From positions 1-8,728 of the forward strand of contig JAPPKT010000011.1 of assembly GCA_028819675.1 (NCBI GenBank): DNA of 8,728 nt. Direction: 5' to 3'. Position numbers and translations under genes: made by a program. Positions 1-5,831 of this stretch are shown piece after piece; within the stretch, counting starts at the first letter, position 1; every line of letters begins with the position of its first letter. The DNA comes from Caldilineaceae bacterium (GTDB taxonomy: Bacteria > Chloroflexota > Anaerolineae > Caldilineales > Caldilineaceae). The notes beneath the pieces are model-generated. The model did not search any database. It saw only the letters and a program-made list of their open reading frames with translations, and was not told where the DNA came from.

Positions 1-32
1 TGGCGTCGCTGGCCAATCTGAAGGTCCTTTAG
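1..32 (+). CDS. possible C-terminal tail of an upstream gene (partial)
   Basis: One frame runs open from the left edge and ends in TAG at 30-32, reading ASLANLKVL before the stop. It is on the same strand as everything downstream and ends 36 bases before the next start. Nine residues are too few to identify a family, and a short open stretch at a window edge can occur by chance. No function is assigned. Confidence 0.3.
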   Translation, partial: ASLANLKVL

Positions 33-68
33 GCACCCGCAACGCGTACAGGTACCCAGGACGCCATC

Positions 69-2306
69 GTGCACACCGCCTCTCCCCCGTGGAATACAAC
101 CACCAAGGCCATCGTCGCCGTTTCGGCACTTGCCCTGTTCTGCCTGCTTGTGTGGGTCTTTCGCGGCCTCCTGCACCAGGTTGTCCTGGCCGTTATTTTG
201 GCCTACCTACTTCACCCCCTGATTTCGCTCATCGACCGGCGTACGCCTGCCAATCGGGTCACCGTCGTACTCACCGTCTACCTGACACTTGCCGTTCTCG
301 TCATAGCGACCTTCTCTCTCGTCGGCGTCACAACCTTCCAGCAAGCATTGGACCTGTCCCGCCGCCTGCCTGGCTGGTTCGAAGAAGGACTCGCACAGTT
401 CCAGCTGCTGCGGGAGCAGCTGCCTGAGTCGATAGTAGTCGCAGGGATGACAGTGCCGGTCGCCGGCCTTGTGCCCCAATTGCCCGGCTGGAATGAACTC
501 TTCAGCCAGGTCTTCGGCCTGCTCCAGCCGATTCTGGGCCGCGGTGGTAGTTTGGCCGCCAGCGTCGTCACCGGAACTGTCGCGGTTCTCGGTCAGATAC
601 TTCTTATCTTTATCATTTCGATCTACATCGCCGTCGACATTCCCCGCATCGGCAACATGATTGCCAACATTGCCCACAAACCCGGTTTTCGCCGCGACGC
701 CGAACGCCTGACCTCAAGCGTAAGCCAGGTATGGGCGGCCTACATGCGAGGCCAGGCCCTTCTCGCCATCATTATCTTTGTTCTGGTAAGCGTGGTTCTT
801 GGTGCACTCGGCGTCGACAACGCCCTCGGTCTGGGCCTCCTCTCCGGCGCCATGGAGTTTCTGCCGGTCATAGGTCCCCTGGCCGGCGCCGGCGCCGCCA
901 TCTTCGTCGCTTTCTTCCAGAGCGACCCGAGTTTCGGCCTGACACCTCTCCAATTCGCTCTCGCCGTGGCCGTTGCCATGATCGTAATTCAGCAGATCGA
1001 AAACACGTTGCTTGTCCCTCGCATCGTCGGCAAAGCCCTTAACCTCCACCCCCTCCTCGTCATGGTCAGCGTCATCATGGGCGCCTCCCTCGCCGGCCTC
1101 CTCGGCGCCATTCTCGCCGCGCCCGTCGTCGCCTCCATCCGCATACTGGGAGAGTACGCTTGGCACAAAATGCTCGACCTCCCGCCTTTCCAAGACGAAT
1201 ACGAAGGCCAGGAAGAAGAAATGACCAGAAATGACCCCCTTGGCGAGCAGCCAACGCCGCGTGCCCTGCCAGGTGTCTACCCTCTCTCTTTCCTCCCCGT
1301 CTTCAAAGACTATGTCTGGGGCGGACGCAACCTCGAAACAAGGCTGGGCAAAGAGCTGCCGCCCGGCATAATCGCCGAAAGCTGGGAGATCGCCGCCCAC
1401 GCCAACGGTCAGTCCAGGGTTGCAACCGGCCCCATGGCGGGCTCTACTTTGGAGGAACTCCAGCAGCGCTGGCAAGAGCAACTCATCGGCCATTCAGTAG
1501 ACTCTGATACGTTTCCCCTGCTGATCAAGCTTCTCGACTCCAACAGCTGGCTCTCTGTCCAGGTCCACCCGGACGACGCATACGCCCAAAAACATGCCGG
1601 CGACCTGGGCAAGACCGAACTGTGGGTCATCCTGCACGCCGAACCCGGCGCCGAGATCATCTACGGGCTGAAAGCCGGCGTCGACCGCGAGCGCTTCGCC
1701 CAATCCGCAGCAACCGGCGCCATCGATTCCATGCTTCACCGCATCCCCATTCGAACCGGCGACGCCGTCTACATCCCCGCCGGAACCGTCCACGCACTCG
1801 GTCCCGGCGCCATCGTGGCCGAAATCCAGCAGAACAGCGACACCACCTACCGCCTCTACGACTGGGGACGAACCGAGGCCGGCGGCCAGTCCCGCCCTCT
1901 CCACGTCCAACAGGCCCTGGATGTCATCGACTGGCGCATGGAAGAGCCCTCAATCGCCCCGCCTCCGGTTCTCTCGGCCCCCGATGGCTGGGTCCGCGAG
2001 GCCTTGGCCGACCTGCGCACCATCGGCGGCCCCGCCGCCGCCAACCTGCACGCAGCCGCCGACGCGCAGACCTCCTGTCCCTACTTTCAAGTCGACCGGC
2101 TGACAGGCCAGCCAGGCGCCGTGTGGGACGGCTCTTGCGACGACAGCTCCTTCCAAATCTGGGGCTGCCTCTCTGGCACTGCCTCCCTCCACTGGGACGG
2201 CCAGACTACCGCGCTTCAAGAGGTCTCCTGGCTCCTCCTTCCCGCTGCCCTTGGCGCATACGATATCCGCGCCGAGACACACTGCGTTCTGCTTAAGATC
2301 CAATAG
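69..2306 (+). CDS. manA: AI-2E family transporter fused to class-I-type mannose-6-phosphate isomerase
   Basis: This is a 745-residue two-part protein. Residues 1 to about 375 are an AI-2E/PerM-type membrane protein: about eight hydrophobic segments (near 13-31, 34-52, 62-86, 165-190, 226-250, 255-283, 295-312, 325-360), the family motif FLPVIGPL at 264-271 and a conserved QQIENTLLVPRIVG stretch. Family members export small molecules or act as sodium/proton antiporters; the substrate here is unknown. An acidic linker (EYEGQEEE) leads into Met385, where a Bacillus-like phosphomannose isomerase begins. It interconverts mannose-6-phosphate and fructose-6-phosphate. Zinc ligands are Gln498 and His500 (in SVQVHPDD), Glu517 (KTELW) and His575 (GTVHALG); Arg595 lies in DTTYRLYDWGR. 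The GTG start has AGGA seven bases upstream, and the frame is closed by TAG at 30-32. Both halves look complete, so the join adds nothing and loses nothing. It could be a true fusion, a recent frame-changing mutation or an assembly error. Domain calls are firm; expression as one polypeptide is uncertain. Confidence 0.88.
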   Translation: MHTASPPWNTTTKAIVAVSALALFCLLVWVFRGLLHQVVLAVILAYLLHPLISLIDRRTPANRVTVVLTVYLTLAVLVIATFSLVGVTTFQQALDLSRRLPGWFEEGLAQFQLLREQLPESIVVAGMTVPVAGLVPQLPGWNELFSQVFGLLQPILGRGGSLAASVVTGTVAVLGQILLIFIISIYIAVDIPRIGNMIANIAHKPGFRRDAERLTSSVSQVWAAYMRGQALLAIIIFVLVSVVLGALGVDNALGLGLLSGAMEFLPVIGPLAGAGAAIFVAFFQSDPSFGLTPLQFALAVAVAMIVIQQIENTLLVPRIVGKALNLHPLLVMVSVIMGASLAGLLGAILAAPVVASIRILGEYAWHKMLDLPPFQDEYEGQEEEMTRNDPLGEQPTPRALPGVYPLSFLPVFKDYVWGGRNLETRLGKELPPGIIAESWEIAAHANGQSRVATGPMAGSTLEELQQRWQEQLIGHSVDSDTFPLLIKLLDSNSWLSVQVHPDDAYAQKHAGDLGKTELWVILHAEPGAEIIYGLKAGVDRERFAQSAATGAIDSMLHRIPIRTGDAVYIPAGTVHALGPGAIVAEIQQNSDTTYRLYDWGRTEAGGQSRPLHVQQALDVIDWRMEEPSIAPPPVLSAPDGWVREALADLRTIGGPAAANLHAAADAQTSCPYFQVDRLTGQPGAVWDGSCDDSSFQIWGCLSGTASLHWDGQTTALQEVSWLLLPAALGAYDIRAETHCVLLKIQ
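1210..1223 (+). promoter_or_regulatory. internal ribosome binding site and ATG at the start of the isomerase half
   Basis: AGGA at 1210-1213 lies seven bases before ATG 1221-1223, which is in frame with the isomerase domain and corresponds to Met385 of the fusion. This is the arrangement expected for an independent manA start, so a free isomerase of 361 residues could be made even while the long frame is open. Internal initiation is inferred, not shown. Confidence 0.5.
1217..1236 (+). repeat. perfect 10-bp tandem duplication at the fusion junction
   Basis: The decamer AGAAATGACC occurs twice head to tail (1217-1226 and 1227-1236) with no mismatch. Ten is not a multiple of three, so gaining or losing a copy changes the relative frame of the two halves. 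With three copies the transporter frame would stop at TGA in the third copy, and the isomerase frame would keep an ATG in the second, giving two overlapping genes. With two copies, as here, they are fused. Confidence 0.9.
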
Positions 2307-2330
2307 CGCGCATTCCCAAGGAGAAGATAA

Positions 2331-2945
2331 GTGCCCAACACCGATAAACGCGCTGTTACCACCTATCCCATTAACGATCTCCTCGCCAACCGCTGGAGTC
2401 CCCGCGCCTTCGCCGACCGCGCTATCCCTCCCGAAGTCCTCGGCAGCCTCTTTGAAGCCGCCCGCTGGGCGCCATCCTCCCGCAACTTGCAACCGTGGCG
2501 ATTTGTCATCGCTGCCCGCCATCACGATGCCGATGGGTTTGCCCGCATCCTCAGTACGCTCATGGGAGCGAATAAGTCCTGGGGAAAGAATGCCTCCCTC
2601 CTCCTTATCGCCGTCACCGAGCCAAAACCGGAAAACGTCAGGGGCGGCAACACCTACGCCTACTACGACGTCGGCCAGGCCATGGCCCACCTTTCGATTC
2701 AGGCAATGTCCAGCGGACTATACATCCATCAGATGGGCGGCTTTAACCGGGAGAAGGCACGCGAAGTACTGGGAATCCCTGACCAGTATGAGCCGGTCGT
2801 CTCCGCTGCCATAGGTTACCTCGCTGACCCCTCCATCCTCTCCGACACGATGCGCGAACGCGAACTTGCCCCCCGCAGCCGCCACCCTCTTTCCGAACAG
2901 GTCTTCGGGGCCAGGTGGGGTAATCCACATCCCGACTATGTATGA
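2331..2945 (+). CDS. nitroreductase-family FMN oxidoreductase
   Basis: The 204-residue product matches the usual length of single-domain nitroreductase-like proteins, which are cytoplasmic, normally dimeric, bind FMN and use NAD(P)H to reduce nitro compounds, quinones or similar acceptors. Visible family signatures are RWSPRAF at 21-27 (the R-x-S-x-R phosphate-binding segment), APSSRNLQPWRF at 47-58, and YYDVGQAMAHLSIQAMSSGL at 111-130 followed by HQMGGF at 133-138. The GTG start is fixed by AAGGAG at 2318-2323, seven bases upstream. It begins 24 bases after the fusion gene and its end overlaps the hydantoinase start by 8 bases, so co-transcription is likely. Substrate cannot be told from sequence. 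Proximity to a dihydropyrimidinase-like gene invites a pyrimidine-breakdown role similar to RutE, but nothing here demonstrates that. Confidence 0.88.
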   Translation: MPNTDKRAVTTYPINDLLANRWSPRAFADRAIPPEVLGSLFEAARWAPSSRNLQPWRFVIAARHHDADGFARILSTLMGANKSWGKNASLLLIAVTEPKPENVRGGNTYAYYDVGQAMAHLSIQAMSSGLYIHQMGGFNREKAREVLGIPDQYEPVVSAAIGYLADPSILSDTMRERELAPRSRHPLSEQVFGARWGNPHPDYV

Positions 2946-3891
2946 CCTGGCGATCACGAACGGGCAGCTCATCACGCCTGCGGGCCCCATCTTTACAGAC
3001 CTGGCCGTCAACCAGGAAGCGATCGCAGCCATCGGCGCGCACCTGAATGCAGACCGCACGATCGATGCCTCCGGCTGCTACGTCATCCCCGGCGGCGTCG
3101 ACTGCCACGTCCATCTGCAAATGCAGCTGGGGGGCCTCACCAGCACTGACAGCTTTGAAACCGGCACCGTGGCCGCTGCCTGCGGCGGAACCACCACCGT
3201 CATCGACTTCACCGACCCCCAGCCGCACCAGCCTCTGATGGAGGCGCTCCGCGAGCGAAAATCCGAGGCCTGCGGCCGCATCGCCATCGATTACGGCCTC
3301 CACATGACCATCCCAACCTGGCACGCCTCCGCCGAGGACCGCCTCCATGACGTACCTGACGCTGTCGCCGCCGGATGCGCCACCTTCAAGCTCTACCAGG
3401 CATACGACCGCATGCAGCTTGACGACGTAGCCCTGCTCAGAGCCATGCGCGCCGTCGCCGCCGCCGGCGGAGGCGTCGTCCTCCACAGTGAGACCGGGCC
3501 GCTCCTCGACCAGCTGCGCGCAGACGCCGTCGCCGCCGGCCACTCGCAACCAATCTGGCACGAACGAACCCGTCCCGCCCGCCTCGAAGCCAGCGCCGTC
3601 CAGCGCGCCGCCGAAATCGCCGCCCTCGCCGGCTGCCCGCTTCACGTCTTCCATGTCGGCGCCGCCGCTTCCCTGGCTCAGGTGACTGCCGCCCGCCACC
3701 GCGACCTCGACATCACCGCCGAAACCTGCCCTCACTACCTGCTCCTCACCGCCGCCGAACATCTGACCGGCAGCGACGGGCTTCTCTTTATCTGCGCCCC
3801 GCCGCTCCGCGCCGCCGCTGACCAGGAAGACATGTGGCGCGCCTTGCGCGACCGCTCCCTCGACATCGTAAGCACAGATCACTGTCCCTAG
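2938..3891 (+). CDS. N-terminal hydantoinase fragment made if the amber codon terminates
   Basis: If TAG at 3889-3891 is read as stop, the product is 317 residues. It keeps the metal-binding barrel through Asp314 but lacks the remaining C-terminal segment, which in this family completes the barrel and the beta-sandwich domain and contributes to substrate binding and oligomer contacts. Such a truncated protein is unlikely to fold or work normally. The frame also has an upstream start at 2866, rejected because the first homologous residues (MYDLAITNG) begin at 2938. Confidence 0.6.
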   Translation: MYDLAITNGQLITPAGPIFTDLAVNQEAIAAIGAHLNADRTIDASGCYVIPGGVDCHVHLQMQLGGLTSTDSFETGTVAAACGGTTTVIDFTDPQPHQPLMEALRERKSEACGRIAIDYGLHMTIPTWHASAEDRLHDVPDAVAAGCATFKLYQAYDRMQLDDVALLRAMRAVAAAGGGVVLHSETGPLLDQLRADAVAAGHSQPIWHERTRPARLEASAVQRAAEIAALAGCPLHVFHVGAAASLAQVTAARHRDLDITAETCPHYLLLTAAEHLTGSDGLLFICAPPLRAAADQEDMWRALRDRSLDIVSTDHCP

Positions 3892-3927
3892 ACCCGTCGC
3901 GAGAAACAACAAGCCTCGTTTGCCGAC

Positions 3928-4302
3928 GTGCCGGGCGGTCTACCCGGAATCGAGGCGCGCCTGTCGCTTGTACACCACTTCGGCGTCAACGAACGCGAAC
4001 TTCCCTTGTCTTCATGGGTGTCCGCCTGTTGCACCGCCCCGGCCCGTCGCATGGGCCTGCCGCGCAAAGGCGCCCTGCTGCCCGGCTACGACGCCGACGT
4101 CGTCATCTTCGACCCCACTAGAGAGAAAACAATCCGCGCCGACGACCTCAACGAAACAGCCGGCTGGACTCCCTATCAAGGCCTGAACGTCCTGGGCTGG
4201 CCGCGAACCGTTCTGCTGAGGGGTGCGGAAACCGTACGTGACGAACAGTTCGTCGGCCTTCCTGGGCAGGGCCGCTACCTGCATCGCAAACTTGATTCTT
4301 AG
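3928..4302 (+). CDS. C-terminal hydantoinase fragment downstream of the amber codon
   Basis: This in-frame continuation carries the family's C-terminal sequences: PGGLPGIEARL, PRKGALLPGYDADVVIFDP, then a typical ending around GLPGQGRYLHRK. The GTG at 3928 is simply the first usable start after the amber codon. No ribosome binding site precedes it, and it lacks every metal ligand, so an independent functional product is improbable. Most families carry PNG in the motif near residue 333; here it is PGG. Confidence 0.4.
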   Translation: MPGGLPGIEARLSLVHHFGVNERELPLSSWVSACCTAPARRMGLPRKGALLPGYDADVVIFDPTREKTIRADDLNETAGWTPYQGLNVLGWPRTVLLRGAETVRDEQFVGLPGQGRYLHRKLDS

Positions 4303-4351
4303 CCCGGATGACCCCGCCCCTTGAGCTTCGCCTTACTTCACGAAAGACGAA

Positions 4352-4381
4352 TCAGCAATCCGCAATGCCCGGCTGTACAAT
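4352..4381 (+). promoter_or_regulatory. candidate promoter for the alkA-type gene
   Basis: TACAAT at 4376-4381 matches five of six -10 consensus bases. The best -35 partner, TCAGCA at 4352-4357, matches only three of six with an 18-base spacer. It lies in the 154-base gap after the hydantoinase, about 75 bases before the next start, where a promoter would be expected. The evidence is modest. Confidence 0.33.
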
Positions 4382-4456
4382 CGAGACAAGAACATCCCAA
4401 ACATTCGCCCCCGGACACGCGCGCGCCAAACTACCTGCACAGAGGTCAAATCTGAA

Positions 4457-5071
4457 ATGAAGATTCTCAGCCAGGACACGCTCAATGAAGGCCTGCAATT
4501 CCTGTCCGCACGGGACCCCGACCTCGCCACGGTCCTGAACCTTCATGGACCCCCCAATCTTCGCAGCCAGCCCCCCGGCTTCCCGGCCCTGCTCAAGATC
4601 ATCCTGGGCCAGCAGGTCTCCCGCTCCTCGGCAGCCTCCACCTACCAGCGCCTCTGCGACGCCATCGGCCCGCCCGTACCGGCCAGCTTCCAGTCTCTCA
4701 ACGACGATGCCCTCCGCGCCATTGGCTTCAGCCGCCAGAAAAGCCGCTACGGCCGCGAACTCGCCTCCGCAATTCTCGAAGGGCGCCTCCAACTCGACCT
4801 CCTCGCCGACCGCAACGATGACGAAGTCCGCACTGCCCTCACCGCCTTGTCCGGCATCGGTCCTTGGAGCGCCGAAATCTACCTCCTGTTCGCCCTGCGC
4901 CGCACCGATGCCTGGCCCGCCAGTGACCTCGGCATCATCGTCGGCACCCAGAAAGTGAAGGGCCTGCCTGCCCGCCCTTCACGGCAGGAGTTGGATGCAA
5001 TGGCCGAAAACTGGCGCCCCTGGCGCGGCCTCGCCGCCTTTATCCTCTGGCACGGATACCAGACGATGTGA
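4457..5071 (+). CDS. alkA: DNA-3-methyladenine glycosylase II (AlkA-type, HhH-GPD family)
   Basis: The 204-residue protein is a compact helix-hairpin-helix glycosylase that removes alkylated purines from DNA to begin base excision repair. It shows the early family signature ILGQQVSRSSA near 48-58, the hairpin LSGIGPWSA at 131-139 and the catalytic aspartate Asp157 in DAWPASDLGI (151-160). The C-terminal region PWRGLAAFILWHGY matches the usual PWRs-A-yLWh ending. It lacks the extra N-terminal domain of E. coli AlkA and matches the shorter form common in other bacteria. No iron-sulfur cysteine cluster follows, which argues against an endonuclease III or MutY assignment. GAGGT at 4442-4446 lies ten bases before the ATG, a little far. 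The gene is separated from the hydantoinase by 154 bases and from carD by 760, so it is probably its own unit. Confidence 0.88.
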   Translation: MKILSQDTLNEGLQFLSARDPDLATVLNLHGPPNLRSQPPGFPALLKIILGQQVSRSSAASTYQRLCDAIGPPVPASFQSLNDDALRAIGFSRQKSRYGRELASAILEGRLQLDLLADRNDDEVRTALTALSGIGPWSAEIYLLFALRRTDAWPASDLGIIVGTQKVKGLPARPSRQELDAMAENWRPWRGLAAFILWHGYQTM

Positions 5072-5468
5072 GTCCCCAGACCGGAACCAAAACGCCGCTT
5101 CTCTTTCCCGGCCAGATATCCCAACTCACATACGTCCACGCCTTGCACTTCTTGCTCAAAGCGCCCTCTTTTGGCCCAAATCAATGGGTTGCACTGCGCA
5201 ACATAAGAGCAGGATCACCCATGCACAATTAGTGTCCAAAACTGGTTCAAAAACCGGCGCCCAATCCCCAAAAATCTCGCCCCGAAGTCTCCGTAGATCG
5301 ATCGTAGGCAAATCACACAGAAATCATCAAGAACGTATGAAAACGCTTTCGCGGGCCTGAAAGCGCCTCTTTTCGCACCGATCATTTCATCCCCACCAGA
5401 GTATTCTCTCCCCACTTGAACCGCCTGCCGAACCTGACTTTTTCACTCAGACAATCTTCCGAATTGCA
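5072..5468 (+). other. gene-free stretch after the glycosylase
   Basis: I find no convincing coding frame here: the open frames lack ribosome binding sites and family resemblance. It is less GC-rich than the genes. It contains the terminator-like hairpin described separately and two weak hairpins (5188-5202 with GTTGC/GCAAC arms, and 5242-5257 with CTGGTT/AACCGG arms including one wobble pair). A long 3' untranslated region or a small RNA ending at the terminator is possible, but no promoter for one stands out. Confidence 0.5.
5344..5374 (+). terminator. candidate rho-independent terminator
   Basis: CGCTTTC at 5344-5350 and GAAAGCG at 5359-5365 form a perfect 7-bp stem with an 8-base loop, followed by CCTCTTTTC with a run of four T. 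It lies 270 bases after the glycosylase stop and about 95 bases before the carD promoter candidate, so it would separate the two transcripts. The T-tract is short and starts three bases after the stem. Confidence 0.5.
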
Positions 5469-5497
5469 TTGAAATGGCGCCCGGATCATGTTAAGAT
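5469..5497 (+). promoter_or_regulatory. candidate sigma-70-type promoter for carD
   Basis: TTGAAA at 5469-5474 (five of six consensus) and TAAGAT at 5492-5497 (four of six) are separated by exactly 17 bases. TG at 5489-5490 one base before the -10 gives an extended -10 element. The predicted start is near 5503-5505, making a leader of about 330 bases ahead of the carD ATG at 5832. This is the best promoter match I found in the window. Confidence 0.6.
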
Positions 5498-5503
5498 TTG
5501 AAG

Positions 5504-5559
5504 TCCTGAAATAGTCAGTTTCAGGAATTGGCGCGGCCCGGCGAAAGGCCTCACTGACT
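5504..5559 (+). promoter_or_regulatory. 5'-terminal hairpin with a possible loop pseudoknot in the carD leader
   Basis: TCCTGAAA at 5504-5511 and TTTCAGGA at 5519-5526 form a perfect 8-bp stem closing a 7-base loop. Six loop bases (AGTCAG, 5513-5518) are perfectly complementary to CTGACT at 5554-5559, allowing a pseudoknot. Between them GGCC at 5535-5538 can pair with GGCC at 5547-5550. The hairpin begins where the predicted transcript begins. It matches no riboswitch class that I recognise. It might protect the RNA end, bind a ligand or protein, or be coincidence. Confidence 0.45.
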
Positions 5560-5577
5560 TTCATCGGGCTCCGTATG

Positions 5578-5674
5578 GGGCCAAAGATGGCCCGTCAAAA
5601 CAGCGGGCGGCAGCCCATAATCTTGCCGCCATTACAACTGCCGTAATCCAGGATCCTCAACTGTCGGCGGCAGT
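5578..5674 (+). promoter_or_regulatory. stem series with alternative pairing in the carD leader
   Basis: Stems seen are GGGCC/GGCCC at 5578-5593 (6-base loop), GGCGGCA/TGCCGCC at 5606-5612 and 5624-5630, and ACTGCCG/CGGCAGT at 5637-5643 and 5668-5674. GGCGGCAG occurs twice (5606-5613 and 5666-5673), so the TGCCGCC segment could pair with either copy, and use of the second would break the last stem. This permits a structural switch, though GC-rich DNA produces such complementarity easily. Confidence 0.35.
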
Positions 5675-5747
5675 CGCAAAACACAGTTTCCAATCGGATT
5701 TGCCTCGGGGCAGCAACGGCGCTGGTTACGAGCATTTGAAACGTTGC

Positions 5748-5779
5748 TTCGCCGCCTTGCCTGAGGCCAGGTCGGCGAA
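5748..5779 (+). promoter_or_regulatory. long imperfect hairpin 40 bases before the carD ribosome binding site
   Basis: TTCGCCG (5748-5754) pairs with CGGCGAA (5773-5779). The stem continues as CCT/AGG after a single-base bulge and GCC/GGC after one mismatch, closing a TGA loop. No T-tract follows, so it is not a standard terminator. It could be an attenuator element, an RNA-stability element or simply GC-rich structure. Confidence 0.35.
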
Positions 5780-5831
5780 ATGTGTTCCCAAAGGTGCAGA
5801 AGCCGACAATCAAGCGAACGGAGAGCTTCAG

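Larger units (their letters stand above)
2938..4302 (+). pseudogene. hydA: dihydropyrimidinase / D-hydantoinase interrupted by an in-frame amber codon
   Basis: One frame reads a complete amidohydrolase-superfamily hydantoinase (454 codons, against roughly 460-470 usual) except for TAG at 3889-3891, codon 318. The family opens dihydropyrimidine or 5-substituted hydantoin rings using two metal ions. All metal ligands precede the stop: His57 and His59 (DCHVHLQ), carboxylated Lys151 (FKLYQAY), His183 (VLHSETG), His239 (HVFHVGA) and Asp314 (STDHCP). Tyr156 is the expected substrate tyrosine. The stop replaces the aromatic residue that normally follows DHCP, and homology resumes at once with TRREKQQASF, then GGLPGIEARL, GYDADVVIFDP and GQGRYLHRK. 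No frameshift is needed. A Tyr TAC or TAT codon would need one change to become TAG. The ATG at 2938 matches the usual N-terminus and overlaps the nitroreductase stop by 8 bases, suggesting translational coupling; no strong ribosome binding site is visible. A sequencing error, suppression or true decay are all possible. Confidence 0.82.

Noticed and set aside
3889..3891. Pyrrolysine or recoded amber codon
   Set aside because: TAG ends other frames in the window, no pyl genes are present here, and this family does not need pyrrolysine. Mutation or sequence error is simpler, though suppression cannot be excluded.
2743..3912. Long minus-strand open frame (389 codons) opposite the hydantoinase
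   Set aside because: It lies antisense to a gene with clear family motifs, its translation is low-complexity and rich in Gly, Val and Ala, and it resembles no family. It is an effect of GC-rich codon use. The same applies to the other minus-strand frames, such as 5868-6977 and 714-1493.
2331..4302. Nitroreductase plus dihydropyrimidinase as a pyrimidine-degradation operon
   Set aside because: No dihydropyrimidine dehydrogenase, beta-ureidopropionase, Rut proteins or pyrimidine transporter are present, and the substrate of neither enzyme can be told from sequence.
5242..5257. GGTTCAAA resembling a tRNA T-arm
   Set aside because: The flanking bases do not make a proper 5-bp T-stem with a 7-base loop, and no anticodon or acceptor stem can be built around it.
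5575..5646. A 23-codon ATG-to-TAA frame in the carD leader
   Set aside because: No ribosome binding site precedes it and the peptide has no regulatory codon run such as would mark a leader peptide. A frame of this length is expected by chance.
5700..5831. Upstream extension of the carD frame from TTG 5700
   Set aside because: The extra 44 residues have no resemblance to CarD proteins and no ribosome binding site precedes the TTG. The ATG at 5832 has GGAGAG upstream and matches the family N-terminus.
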